DNA from: a virus
IMG/VR virus record: IMGVR_UViG_3300027911_000056
Location: 1-27,869 of that record
Direction: 5' to 3' (one strand)
Length of the DNA: 27,869 nucleotides
Part shown: positions 5,306 to 13,053 of the stretch, piece after piece
Position numbering within the stretch: the stretch's first letter is position 1
How the letters are laid out: each line of letters begins with the position of its first letter
Notes under the pieces: generated by a model
Databases searched by the model: none
What the model was told of the DNA's origin: nothing
What the model saw: the letters and a program-made list of their open reading frames with translations, nothing else
Translations under genes and position numbers: made by a program

Positions 5306-5656
5306 ATGGAAGACCCGGTAAATATCGGAGCAAATCGGAGAGCTGATGGGACATTCGGCCCTGGAAATGTTGCTAATCCTAATGGAAGACCAAAAGGAAC
5401 AAGTATAAAAGATCGTGTACGTATTTGGCTTGAAGAACATCCTGATGACATGGATGCTTTCGTGAATCATTTTGTTAAAGAGAACAGAGACTTAGCATGG
5501 CAGATGATGGAAGGAAGACCGCCGCAGAAATTACAAGGAGACCCAGACTCACCGCTTCTCTTCGAGGTAATCAATTATGCCAAAAGTAACAATCCCGAAG
5601 GACTACATACCGAGGCAGTACCAACTAACCCTGCTGGAAGCTCCACAGCGCTTTAA
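5306..5656 (+). CDS. terS: Small terminase subunit-like protein, 116 aa
   Basis: Likely DNA-recognition subunit of the packaging motor. The N-terminus carries GTFGPGNVANPNGRPKGTSI (residues about 14-33), whose GRPKG core is a hallmark of a domain common in phage proteins placed just before large terminases; residues 34-80 are helical. ATG 5306 is preferred over the in-frame GTG at 5288, which lies inside the -10 region. There is no ribosome site, matching a leaderless mRNA. The last 26 codons overlap the large terminase start by 80 bases. Assignment rests on position and the GRPKG motif rather than a full family match. Confidence 0.65.
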   Translation: MEDPVNIGANRRADGTFGPGNVANPNGRPKGTSIKDRVRIWLEEHPDDMDAFVNHFVKENRDLAWQMMEGRPPQKLQGDPDSPLLFEVINYAKSNNPEGLHTEAVPTNPAGSSTAL

Positions 5657-6845
5657 GATTGCAGTAATGCATCGACGCGCGGGGAAGAGCAAGACGGCAT
5701 TGGTACAGCAAATTGTTAGAAGTCAGTTAAAGAAAGGCGTTTACTATTATTTCCTACCAACATACCGACAAGCAAAAAGCGTCTGTTGGGATGAGTTGGT
5801 TAAAAAGCATATTCCCTTAGAGTTTGTTGAGAAGATAAATGATTCAGAGTTAGCTGTGTATTACAAGAATGGCAGTATCCAACGCTTTGCTGGATGCGAA
5901 GACATTGATAAGCATCGTGGAATAAACCCCATTGATGTTGTGTTTGATGAATTTTCTGAAATGTCAGAGCAAATATGGACAGCAATCATCCAGCCAGTCC
6001 TCCGAGAAAATGGCGGTACGTCTACTTTTATCTTTACACCAAAGGGAAAGAACCATGCTTGGAAGCTGATTCAGATGGCGAAGGATAATAGCAATGAATG
6101 GTTCGTTACTATTCAGGGCGTTTCTGACACAAAAGTCTTTACCGATGAGCAATTAGCAGAAATCCGGCGCAATACGCCACAAGCTCTATATGAGCAGGAA
6201 TATGAATGCAAGTTTCTAGAAGGTGCTTCGCAATTTTTTAAAAGGATACATCAGAATAAATATCCAAAAGATTATCCATTGCCTGAAAATGGTGATTTTC
6301 AGCTTGGTGTGGACTTAGCAAAATATAATGACTGGACTGTTCTTACCCCTTTTAGTCTTAATACCTTCATTGTCTATCCCCAGGAGCGTTTCAATCAGAT
6401 TGACTGGAACTTGCAGAAAGCAAGGATTGAGGCTATGGCCCGACGTTTCAATAACGCTCTTATTTGGCCTGATAGTACAGGGCTTGGCGACCCTATCGTA
6501 GAAGACTTGAAAGCCCGTGGCCTCAACATAGGCGGCGAAGACGGTCGAGGCTTTAAGTTCACTGAAATATCAAGGCAGAATCTTTTAAATAACCTGGCAA
6601 TCTTGCTTGAACAGGATAAAATTAAGATTCCTGATGATGAGGGACTGATAGCAGAATTGGAGGCATTTCAATACACCCTGACTGAAAACGGAAAGATAAA
6701 GGTAAAAGTCCCAGAAGGACTGCACGATGATCGAGTAATGAGCCTCGCTTTGAGCGTATACGGGGCTACGACGCCTGTTAGGCCCGACATCTTTACCCAG
6801 AGCCGCGTCCAGCAGAATAGGGCGCGTAACGTGTCATATAACTGA
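5577..6845 (+). CDS. terL: Terminase large subunit (packaging ATPase/nuclease), 422 aa
   Basis: Full-length motor protein that translocates and cuts phage DNA at the portal. The ATPase half shows Walker A HRRAGKS (residues 32-38), Walker B IDVVFDE (119-125) and the coupling motif STFIFTPKGK (149-158). The RNase H-like nuclease half shows the acidic residues D246 (LGVDLAKYND), D299 (LIWPDSTG) and D384/D385 (HDDRVMSLAL). All are in the expected order and spacing. The start at 5577 is needed to keep the N-terminal segment before Walker A and overlaps the upstream gene by 80 bases. The stop is part of four tandem stops (TGA TGA TAA TAA), within which the next ATG lies. Confidence 0.95.
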   Translation: MPKVTIPKDYIPRQYQLTLLEAPQRFKIAVMHRRAGKSKTALVQQIVRSQLKKGVYYYFLPTYRQAKSVCWDELVKKHIPLEFVEKINDSELAVYYKNGSIQRFAGCEDIDKHRGINPIDVVFDEFSEMSEQIWTAIIQPVLRENGGTSTFIFTPKGKNHAWKLIQMAKDNSNEWFVTIQGVSDTKVFTDEQLAEIRRNTPQALYEQEYECKFLEGASQFFKRIHQNKYPKDYPLPENGDFQLGVDLAKYNDWTVLTPFSLNTFIVYPQERFNQIDWNLQKARIEAMARRFNNALIWPDSTGLGDPIVEDLKARGLNIGGEDGRGFKFTEISRQNLLNNLAILLEQDKIKIPDDEGLIAELEAFQYTLTENGKIKVKVPEGLHDDRVMSLALSVYGATTPVRPDIFTQSRVQQNRARNVSYN

Positions 6846-7207
6846 TGATAATAAATATCACCAAATCCACGCTATTCACCGTAGACCCTGACGCGAGGTT
6901 CTCGAAGGAATATATCTTGCCGAAAGGGACTTGGCTTGAACTGTATCGCAAGCATAAGCTCTTAGGATATTCCAACGGAGACATGCGAGATTATCTTTTC
7001 CTTAAATATGCCCGGAATCTAAAGCACCCGACTATGTACCGATGGATTGCAAGGTCAGAAGTGTATTCAATCGTCCATCCGCTGATTAAAAAGGGCGTAG
7101 TGCATGTGAACACTTCTATCTTCGGGGATTATGAATCCTATGTGATGAACGAGTTGCTAAAGTCTTTAAAGAATGGTGCATACAATAAACCTGAAAGTAT
7201 CATATAG
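6845..7207 (+). CDS. Conserved hypothetical next to terminase, 120 aa
   Basis: Starts at ATG 6845 on the last base of the terminase stop, so it is co-translated. The middle of the protein (LLGYSNGDMRDYLFLKYARN, then HPTMYRWIARSEVY) looks like a helix-turn-helix with a basic recognition helix, followed by HPLIKKGVVHVNTSIFGDYE. I recognise this as a type of protein commonly seen between terminase and portal in phages, but no role is established. It may help DNA recognition during packaging. It is the last gene before a hairpin boundary element. Confidence 0.65.
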   Translation: MIINITKSTLFTVDPDARFSKEYILPKGTWLELYRKHKLLGYSNGDMRDYLFLKYARNLKHPTMYRWIARSEVYSIVHPLIKKGVVHVNTSIFGDYESYVMNELLKSLKNGAYNKPESII

Positions 7208-7228
7208 TTAGCCACTTGATAGGATTTA

Positions 7229-7274
7229 GTGCATAAAAAAAGGAAAACAGTGAGCATTACTGGTATTTTTATGC
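7229..7274 (+). promoter_or_regulatory. GTGCATAA-box boundary element before the portal operon
   Basis: A GTGCATAA box starts 47 bases before the portal ATG. GCATAAAAA (7231-7239) is exactly complementary to TTTTTATGC (7266-7274), which ends one base before the start codon; an inner hairpin CAGT/ACTG (7248-7251, 7259-7262) sits between. TATTTT at 7265-7270 could be a -10. The first 20 bases closely match the element before the scaffold gene (AGYGCATAA...GGAAAAC). Confidence 0.55.
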
Positions 7275-7275
7275 T

Positions 7276-9135
7276 ATGCCTCCGAATCAAAATCCCCTTC
7301 CTGTACCTCAGAACATCTTTGCTCAGATTCGACATGAGAGCGACCAATTCCTATACAATTTCATTTCTCCTGTCCCGGGCTACGCTTTCAATCAGTATCA
7401 GACGCTCAAGCGCATCTTTCTCTACCTTTCCAATCGTTATGAGAACGGAGCTTACTACCTGAATCGAGAGAAGCTATTTTTCAACATTGTCACTCCGGCA
7501 GTCGAGGTGGCGACGAAGATGCTCAACATCGACACTAAGGACATTCGTCTCATTCCGACCAATCCTGAATCCTACTTCCCTACCTATCTTTTGGAGAAGG
7601 AGCTGAAGCAGTGGCTGAAGAAGAATGAGATGGGCCGCATCCTCAATGAGATTGTGGAGGAAACGCCTCGTTATGGTTCGGTTTTGCTTGAGAAGACAAC
7701 GACAGGAGCAAAGGTTGTCGATATTCGACGCCTCATGCTTGACCCTACGGTTGAAAGGGCAAAGGATTCCCGTTTCATCACCACGATTCATTACATGAGC
7801 GACGTGGAGCTTCGTGCTACCGGCTGGGATAACGTAGAGGAAGCTATCGAGAAGTTCGGCAACACTCGCGCGGCGCAGGCTTTCGAGGATAACTCGGGAA
7901 ACCTGAACATAATGCACTCGACTCCTCAGATTAAGGTATTCAAGCGTTATGGCGAAGTTCCTCAATGGTGGCTCGATGGAGGCAAGTCGGACAAGATGGT
8001 TCGTGCCTTGTTCATCGTAGCTGGCCCCGACTTCCTTCAGCGCAATCAGACCGGGCAGGTTACGAACGAGCTAGGCGTGGTGATGTTCAAGTCAGCTTGG
8101 AGAGGGGAATATCCTTTCAAGGATTTCCACTACACCAAGATTAAGGGAAGGTGGCTCGGCATGGGAGTAGTCGAGATGCTCTTTGACGTTCAGACTCGCG
8201 TAAATGAAATCAAGAACCAGAAGAGGCTTTCGATGGAGCTTTCGGCCTTGCATCTGTTCCAGACAAAGGACAAGTCTCTGGTAAGGAACGTACTAACTGA
8301 CCTAGAAAGTGGCGACATTATCTTCTCTCCGAATGGAGTTGAGCCTATCGCTAATGAAGAGAGAAATCTACCTGCTTTCAAGGATGAAGAGGCTAGCTAC
8401 GCAGAACAGGTGGATAAGCTTACTTTCGCCTACGAAGCAGTCAGAGGCGACCTTCCACCATCAACGACGCCTCTCGGCACTACGCAAATCGCCGTGGCCC
8501 AAGCTACCGGCGTTTACGGCTTCAAGCGTCAGAACGAGGCCATCTTTCTTCGAGAGTTCTTCAATGACCTAGTATTGCCGAATCTTTTGAAGGATTTAAC
8601 CCCGGAGCATATCATGCGCTTTGCAGGCACTTCTCAGGAACTGGATAAGCTTGATGATGCCGCCGCAGAACTCCATGCCAATCAGGTGATTATCAACGCG
8701 GCGATGAATGGAGAGATGATTACGCCAGCCCTCCAGCAAGCGGCAAAGGATAAGGCAATCAAGGAGTACAGAAAGAATGGAACCAACCGTTTCTTAAAAA
8801 TCAAAGAGGAGTTTTACAAGGATGCAGAGTTCGAGTTCGATTTCAATATAGACAATGAGCAGCTCGACCCTAACGTAATCCTTCAGGGCATTCAGACGCT
8901 CTTCGGCTTCCTGCAGAATCCTGCAGTCTTGCAAGACCCGCGCCTCAAGATGCTCTTTTATCAGGCAGCGGAGCAATTGGGAATCAGCCCGGCCGAGATG
9001 GAGTTCGCTGATAACCAGGCTACCGAGATGCAACAGAATGGTCAATTGCCGACGCTTCAACAGCAGCAGCCGCAGGCACCGCCAGGCCAGCCTAGCCAGC
9101 CAGTTCAGCAGAAACAATTAACAACAACCCAATAA
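7276..9135 (+). CDS. Portal protein, 619 aa
   Basis: Ring-forming channel at the capsid vertex through which the terminase threads DNA. The length, location directly after the terminase block and composition fit podovirus-type portals. Characteristic segments include the clip/stem-like region around GRWLGMGVVEMLFDVQTRVN (residues about 290-310) and the following long helices, and a Gln/Pro-rich, probably disordered C-terminus (QQQQPQAPPGQPSQPVQQ) that may face inward. The ATG at 7276 has no ribosome site and follows a hairpin element; it is the first gene of a five-gene operon. The portal role is inferred from length, position and local similarity that I recognise rather than a short signature motif. 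Confidence 0.85.
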   Translation: MPPNQNPLPVPQNIFAQIRHESDQFLYNFISPVPGYAFNQYQTLKRIFLYLSNRYENGAYYLNREKLFFNIVTPAVEVATKMLNIDTKDIRLIPTNPESYFPTYLLEKELKQWLKKNEMGRILNEIVEETPRYGSVLLEKTTTGAKVVDIRRLMLDPTVERAKDSRFITTIHYMSDVELRATGWDNVEEAIEKFGNTRAAQAFEDNSGNLNIMHSTPQIKVFKRYGEVPQWWLDGGKSDKMVRALFIVAGPDFLQRNQTGQVTNELGVVMFKSAWRGEYPFKDFHYTKIKGRWLGMGVVEMLFDVQTRVNEIKNQKRLSMELSALHLFQTKDKSLVRNVLTDLESGDIIFSPNGVEPIANEERNLPAFKDEEASYAEQVDKLTFAYEAVRGDLPPSTTPLGTTQIAVAQATGVYGFKRQNEAIFLREFFNDLVLPNLLKDLTPEHIMRFAGTSQELDKLDDAAAELHANQVIINAAMNGEMITPALQQAAKDKAIKEYRKNGTNRFLKIKEEFYKDAEFEFDFNIDNEQLDPNVILQGIQTLFGFLQNPAVLQDPRLKMLFYQAAEQLGISPAEMEFADNQATEMQQNGQLPTLQQQQPQAPPGQPSQPVQQKQLTTTQ

Positions 9136-9136
9136 C

Positions 9137-9571
9137 ATGAATTATGAATTGACCGGGGGAAACCCTAAGAAGCCGATGCCGATAATGAACAATTACGTCC
9201 GTAATGATTCAGGAGGCATTCGAGGAGACGAGCGTACGAATCCTGCAGAAACTTATGAGAGAAAGGATGTGGATGGAAGCAATGGCAAGCCATATCCGCA
9301 GATGCGAAACTTCGTGATGGGAAGCGCAATGGACGGATATATCAACAATCAGCATCAGCCTGTAACGCCAAGCACAACTAGCCCTGATGTCAGGCTTGGA
9401 CAGGTGAAATATGCCAAGCGTGCAGGTGCAGAATCAGTCTACAAGGACGCCACGCGCAACACTGCAGACGATAATGCGGCAAGCCGAAAGACGCAGAGGC
9501 AGCCAAGCCCATCGAGCGGCGAATGGAATGCCGGAGAAGAGGGAGAAGAGAGCCAGGGAGGAAGCATTTAA
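9137..9571 (+). CDS. Hydrophilic, probably disordered head-associated protein, 144 aa
   Basis: The gene begins one base after the portal stop, with an AAC-rich leader (AACAACCCAATAAC). The product is rich in Asn, Gly, Asp, Ser and charged residues throughout, lacks hydrophobic cores, and ends GEEGEESQGGSI. It is likely an unfolded or assembly-dependent virion component or internal head protein. No family is recognised. The operon position between portal and scaffold supports a structural or assembly role. Confidence 0.6.
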   Translation: MNYELTGGNPKKPMPIMNNYVRNDSGGIRGDERTNPAETYERKDVDGSNGKPYPQMRNFVMGSAMDGYINNQHQPVTPSTTSPDVRLGQVKYAKRAGAESVYKDATRNTADDNAASRKTQRQPSPSSGEWNAGEEGEESQGGSI

Positions 9572-9574
9572 ACC

Positions 9575-9820
9575 ATGAAAACCATACCTAAGAGATTCCT
9601 CCAAGACCCCGAATGGTACCAAGTGGAAGAAGTGGTCATGGAGTTCATAAGCCCGCTGAAGGATATGTCCACGATTGACACGAAGCAACCAGCGGAACAT
9701 GTGAAGGCAGAAGTGATTGCGAGAGGGCTGTCATACGAAAGCCTCATAGGATTCATAAGGAGTTCAGGAATGGTTAGGGAGACAAAATTATCAGAAAATA
9801 AACCAAGCATATTTCGATGA
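9575..9820 (+). CDS. Hypothetical head-region protein, 81 aa
   Basis: Starts at ATG 9575 three bases after the previous stop. It is a compact protein beginning MKTIPKRFLQDPEWYQVEEV, followed by an alternating pattern with one clear helical stretch (AEHVKAEVIARGLSYESLIGFI). I recall similar short proteins near phage portal genes but cannot name a function. The stop codon overlaps the next start (ATGA), implying coupled translation. Confidence 0.6.
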   Translation: MKTIPKRFLQDPEWYQVEEVVMEFISPLKDMSTIDTKQPAEHVKAEVIARGLSYESLIGFIRSSGMVRETKLSENKPSIFR

Positions 9821-10179
9821 AAGACAATAACAAATACGAAGTAGGCATAACCCCGGACGATAATAACAATATCCGTCTTCCGGGAAGCGTTCAGCCAGAG
9901 CCAACGAGGGGAAGCGGAGATTACATGTTTGCAAAGCAGACGAATCTTGACCCTAAGCAGACAGCAGGCGTCGTAGGCACGCCTACATTCGACGGAAGCG
10001 GAATGGGACAGGCAGGCTATATGTATCCTTCGCTTAACTCGAATGTAGATGTGCGCAATTCAGATACTACGCTTATGGCTACCGCAAGCACTGAGAACCT
10101 ATCAAGGAAGTATAAGTATCCGAATGTAAGCCAGGACGTGCCAGCAAAGGGCCGGGGCCAGTACAATGACCATTCATAA
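9817..10179 (+). CDS. Hydrophilic hypothetical virion protein, 120 aa
   Basis: Start ATG 9817 overlaps the upstream stop. The product is Asn-, Gly-, Asp- and Pro-rich with no hydrophobic core (for example DNNNIRLPGSVQPEPTRGSG), similar in character to the 144-aa protein at 9137. Such proteins are common between portal and capsid genes and may be internal or decoration components that are unfolded when free. No motif is recognised. Confidence 0.6.
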   Translation: MKDNNKYEVGITPDDNNNIRLPGSVQPEPTRGSGDYMFAKQTNLDPKQTAGVVGTPTFDGSGMGQAGYMYPSLNSNVDVRNSDTTLMATASTENLSRKYKYPNVSQDVPAKGRGQYNDHS

Positions 10180-10187
10180 CAAATACC

Positions 10188-10394
10188 ATGTCAACAACTT
10201 CTTCAACTTCACGCTCAGGCCAGTCAGTCTATGCAGGTACGCGAGCGAATGACGTACTCGAACACCTTGTAGACCAGTTTGAAAAGGGCTGGAAGCAGCG
10301 TGCGAACAATCAGCCTATTACTGCGACCGAGGTGACAAATGTTCAGACGGCAATCGCGACGATTCTTAACGCAACCTCAAAGTATCCTTACTAG
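10188..10394 (+). CDS. Small helical hypothetical, 68 aa
   Basis: Starts at ATG 10188, eight bases after the previous stop, with leader AACAAATACC and no Shine-Dalgarno site. After a Ser/Thr-rich N-terminus it has one amphipathic helix (NDVLEHLVDQFEKGWKQR) and a second (EVTNVQTAIATILNAT). This resembles small head-assembly proteins, but no family is recognised. It is the last gene of the portal operon. Confidence 0.6.
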   Translation: MSTTSSTSRSGQSVYAGTRANDVLEHLVDQFEKGWKQRANNQPITATEVTNVQTAIATILNATSKYPY

Positions 10395-10407
10395 ATTCCC
10401 GTGAGGG

Positions 10408-10488
10408 CTTAGCGCACAGCCACCTCCTATAAAAAGCACAGCGCATAAGAAGGAAAACTTTTTAAACCATCTAACATATAGCTTATAT
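10408..10488 (+). promoter_or_regulatory. GCGCATAA-box boundary element before the scaffold/capsid operon
   Basis: The 94-bp gap holds an imperfect inverted repeat, CTTAGCGC (10408-10415) and GCGCATAAG (10441-10449, one bulge). The GCGCATAA box begins 48 bases before the scaffold ATG and continues GAAGGAAAAC, matching the portal element. A TATAGC or TTATAT before the ATG might be a -10 but is weak. ATAAG and CTTAT near the start codon are complementary. Confidence 0.5.
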
Positions 10489-10983
10489 ATGGCAGAAGAA
10501 AACGTGAATCTCGACACTCCAAACGAGGCAGCTCCAGCATCTGAAACTGCTGAACAACGTCTAAGCAGGCTCGAAGAGACTAATAGGAAGCTCTACGAGC
10601 GGACTAAGAAGGCCGAAGCGGAAGCCAAAGAGGCACGCGCTAAGGCTGCCGAAGTGAAACCTGCGATTAGTGAAGCACAGGCTTACCAGAAGCCTTCGGA
10701 CATTCTCAAGGCAGATGAGTTCAAGCTCTACCGCGCTGGATATACCGAATCTGAAATAGATTTGATTATGCACAACGGTGGGGCAAAATTGCTCGATGAT
10801 AAGAAGAATCCTTTGGTGCTTGGCTTACAGGCGGCAAAGGAGCAGCGCAATGCTGAAGAGGCAGCAGGACGGGCAACCGATTCTACGGGCCTTTCTGACA
10901 TCGAACGCAAATACACCGAAGCTGACTTGAGAAATATGAAGAAGGAAGATATTGCTAAGCTTGTCCCTCACGTTAATAAATAA
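10489..10983 (+). CDS. Scaffold-like protein, 164 aa
   Basis: Assembly scaffold candidate. It directly precedes the major capsid gene and has the composition expected: acidic N-terminus, then a long charged Ala/Glu/Lys coiled coil (residues about 23-60, including KKAEAEAKEARAKAAEVK), then a C-terminal region with further helices and a basic end (KKEDIAKLVPHVNK), the part that in other phages binds coat protein. It would guide procapsid formation and be removed before DNA entry. No protease gene is visible nearby. The coiled coil and position are direct observations; the scaffold role is inferred. Confidence 0.75.
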   Translation: MAEENVNLDTPNEAAPASETAEQRLSRLEETNRKLYERTKKAEAEAKEARAKAAEVKPAISEAQAYQKPSDILKADEFKLYRAGYTESEIDLIMHNGGAKLLDDKKNPLVLGLQAAKEQRNAEEAAGRATDSTGLSDIERKYTEADLRNMKKEDIAKLVPHVNK

Positions 10984-10988
10984 CTTAC

Positions 10989-11978
10989 ATGGCATCAGCA
11001 GCAGCAACTCTGATTACGCCGGTACAGGTCTACTACGACAAGGTATTCCTCGACCGCGCTAAGATTGAGTTGCGTCACGACTTCGGAGCACAGGTCAAAA
11101 ATGTGCCCTTGAATAGCGGTCAGGTAGTTCGCTGGACGCGTTTCTCGCCTCTTGCGATTATCACCTCGGCCCTTTCAGAAGCGACAAACCCTGCAGAAGT
11201 AGCAATGACGGCTACCCAGGTATCTGCAACTCTTCTTGAGTACGGAAACGTCACGAACGTCTCCTCGCTCTTCTCGATGACGCAGATTGACGTAGACCTT
11301 AAGGAACACATTGAAGTTCACGGCCAGAATGCAGGCGAATCAATCGACCAGCTTATTCGTACCGAGCTTCACAGTGGCTCAACAGCACTGATCGTGGCCG
11401 GTACTCTTGGTAACCCAGCAGCACCTAATATTTCGGACATTCACTTGACTGACGTGTTCACCGGCGCAGCAGTCCGTCAGGCAGTCCGAACGCTCAAGCT
11501 CAACAAGGCGCAGCGTTTCGAGTCAGGACTCTATCGCGGCATTATCGGCCCTGCTTCGAGCTACGACTTGTTCGGCAACTCGGAATGGCTCGATGCTCAC
11601 CGCTATACGACTTCGGACGCTATCGAGCGCGGAGTAGTCGGCAAGCTTCACGGAGTTGAGTTCGTAGAGACTAACAACCAGTACGTCGCGCTCTCAGGAG
11701 GCTTCTCTGGTACTCCGGTTACGGCAGCTTCGGCTGGCGTCGCCAACGTCTACTCGACCTTCATCTTCGGCAAGAACGCTTATGGCGTCGTCAACCTCGG
11801 CTCTATCACGGCACCTACGGTTATCGTGAAGAATCCTGGGCCAAATGACACCTCGAACCCTCTTAACATGTTCTCGACTGTCGGATGGAAAATGCCATTC
11901 GCTACGAAGACCCTTAACTCTAACTGGGTTATTGAAGTTAAGACCTCGACGGCAGGAGCAAATACCGCAACCTTCTAA
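10989..11978 (+). CDS. Major capsid protein, N4-gp56 type, 329 aa
   Basis: The main shell protein, of the HK97 fold. I recognise the N4-gp56 family pattern: N-terminal RAKIELRHDFGAQVKNVPLN, then a conserved central block with VTNVSSLFSMTQIDVDLKEH and the ENIDQ-like AGESIDQLIRTELHSG, and C-terminal TVGWKMPFATKTLNSNWVIE. Length is near the family's usual 300-400. The gene starts five bases after the scaffold stop with a leader of AATAACTTAC and no Shine-Dalgarno site. It is followed 24 bases later by a strong terminator, so the scaffold and capsid form their own unit. Confidence 0.9.
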   Translation: MASAAATLITPVQVYYDKVFLDRAKIELRHDFGAQVKNVPLNSGQVVRWTRFSPLAIITSALSEATNPAEVAMTATQVSATLLEYGNVTNVSSLFSMTQIDVDLKEHIEVHGQNAGESIDQLIRTELHSGSTALIVAGTLGNPAAPNISDIHLTDVFTGAAVRQAVRTLKLNKAQRFESGLYRGIIGPASSYDLFGNSEWLDAHRYTTSDAIERGVVGKLHGVEFVETNNQYVALSGGFSGTPVTAASAGVANVYSTFIFGKNAYGVVNLGSITAPTVIVKNPGPNDTSNPLNMFSTVGWKMPFATKTLNSNWVIEVKTSTAGANTATF

Positions 11979-12002
11979 AAAGGAAGCAGTTATGCACAGA
12001 AG

Positions 12003-12025
12003 ATACCCTTTACAGGGTATTTTTT
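12003..12025 (+). terminator. Rho-independent terminator after the capsid gene
   Basis: Perfect 7-bp hairpin ATACCCT/AGGGTAT (12003-12009, 12014-12020) with a 4-base loop, followed by a T run to 12025. The stem can extend further through A-T and G-T pairs. It ends the scaffold-capsid transcript. Confidence 0.85.
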
Positions 12026-12037
12026 GTTATTTATAAT
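12009..12037 (+). promoter_or_regulatory. Consensus sigma70 promoter overlapping the terminator, leaderless
   Basis: TTTACA (12009-12014), 17-base spacer, TATAAT (12032-12037). The -35 covers the terminator loop and the spacer contains the right arm and T run. The expected start is about 12044, three bases before the ATG at 12047, so the mRNA would have essentially no leader. It drives the glycan cassette. Confidence 0.8.
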
Positions 12038-12046
12038 TAAAGGCAC

Positions 12047-12271
12047 ATGAACAGCGTAACGACGCTTCAGCTGCCAAATGGAATAGTTATCGACATTCTC
12101 GCCAAGAACGGGAAGATTGGCTATACCTTTGAATATGAAGGGCAGAATTATGGAACGGCAGTCAAACCAGAATCAAGAAGCTTGGCTTCTATTTCAGCTG
12201 CCTGCCTTTTGCTTTTGATAAACGCGCAAGAGACTTACAAGGAGCTAACAAAGGAAAAAAATGGAAAATAA
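12047..12271 (+). CDS. Hypothetical protein, first gene of the glycan cassette, 74 aa
   Basis: Starts at ATG 12047 right after the promoter at 12009-12037. The product begins MNSVTTLQLPNGIVIDILAK and appears to be a small alpha/beta protein, with a hydrophobic helix in the middle (ASISAACLLLLINA) too short and polar at its edges to be a clear membrane segment. No family is recognised. Its stop region overlaps the next gene by 11 bases. Confidence 0.6.
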   Translation: MNSVTTLQLPNGIVIDILAKNGKIGYTFEYEGQNYGTAVKPESRSLASISAACLLLLINAQETYKELTKEKNGK

Positions 12272-12581
12272 AAATCCAATCACGCGTGTCTTTCCTGATT
12301 TTGCGGACGAATTGGCAAAGATTGACCCTCGCCTTACTATCGTCCCTAATCCTAACCGCCCAAAGATTGCAAACATCAAGCTGGATGGGACTGACATATG
12401 CCCTATTCCGGCCTACGAGATTCGAGAGCTTCCTGACCCTGGCTACACCATTGAAGGCCCAGGCGGGAGAATGATGATGCACCGCTCGAAGCAAGAGGCG
12501 ATAATGCTTGTGAAGCATACTCTTGGCCTCATTCAAGACCCGAACGAGGCGGATAAGTTTTTCGGCCGCAACGGTTACTGA
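12261..12581 (+). CDS. Hypothetical protein, 106 aa
   Basis: Starts at ATG 12261 within the end of the previous gene. Unlike most genes here it has a good ribosome site (AAAGG seven bases upstream). The product is rich in Pro and Ile in its first half (PRLTIVPNPNRPKIANIKLD) and has a helical middle (RSKQEAIMLVKHTLGLI). No motif is recognised. The position in the cassette suggests a role in virion decoration, but that is inference only. Confidence 0.6.
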   Translation: MENKNPITRVFPDFADELAKIDPRLTIVPNPNRPKIANIKLDGTDICPIPAYEIRELPDPGYTIEGPGGRMMMHRSKQEAIMLVKHTLGLIQDPNEADKFFGRNGY

Positions 12582-12592
12582 AAGGAGAAACC

Positions 12593-13036
12593 ATGCGAGT
12601 AGTTCTTTTGCAGGGAGCATTTGAAATCCTGAACGCCGGTCACGTTCAAGTATTCAAACGCTGTCGCGCGCAGGGAGATATGCTTATTGTCGCCCTGAAT
12701 ACCAATAAGCTGCTCAAAAAGTACAAAGGAAGGGATGCAGTTCTCCCTTTCAGTCAGAAGAAGAAGATTCTTGAGGCGATTCGATGGGTGGACAAGGTTG
12801 TTCCCGCTCACGATTTCTCTCCCATGAAGCTTCTTGAAAAGTACAACGTGGATGTCTACTGCCTTTCCCGTGAATGGCAGTCAACCAAAGACGCTGAAAT
12901 CGAGTACATGAAGAAGAAAGGAGGCAAAGTCTTCTTTACTCGTGACTACAAGGTCGTGCGCACCAGTGGCATTAAAAAGTCCTTGCTTGCAGAAGCCGAA
13001 GACCAATCGGCTCTCGAAAGGAAGGCTGGGGTGTAA
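12593..13036 (+). CDS. Cytidylyltransferase-like nucleotidyltransferase, 147 aa
   Basis: The fold is that of the TagD/RfaE-type nucleotidyltransferases that activate a sugar or polyol phosphate with CTP or ATP. The family's GxFDxxHxGH appears as GAFEILNAGHVQ (residues 8-19): the second His and Gly are kept, but the first catalytic His is Asn (N14). The C-terminal signature RTxGI is present as RTSGI (123-127). The middle has the conserved basic/aspartate block FSQKKKILEAIRWVDKVVP. A strong AAGGAG ribosome site precedes the ATG. A hairpin (GGGGT/ACCCC, 13028-13032 and 13039-13043) overlaps its stop codon. The Asn substitution may alter activity. Confidence 0.75.
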   Translation: MRVVLLQGAFEILNAGHVQVFKRCRAQGDMLIVALNTNKLLKKYKGRDAVLPFSQKKKILEAIRWVDKVVPAHDFSPMKLLEKYNVDVYCLSREWQSTKDAEIEYMKKKGGKVFFTRDYKVVRTSGIKKSLLAEAEDQSALERKAGV

Positions 13037-13053
13037 AAACCCCATTTCAATAT

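Noticed and set aside
13028-13043. Terminator after the nucleotidyltransferase gene
   Set aside because: The GGGGT/ACCCC hairpin is short and is followed only by ATTTC, so readthrough within the cassette is more likely.
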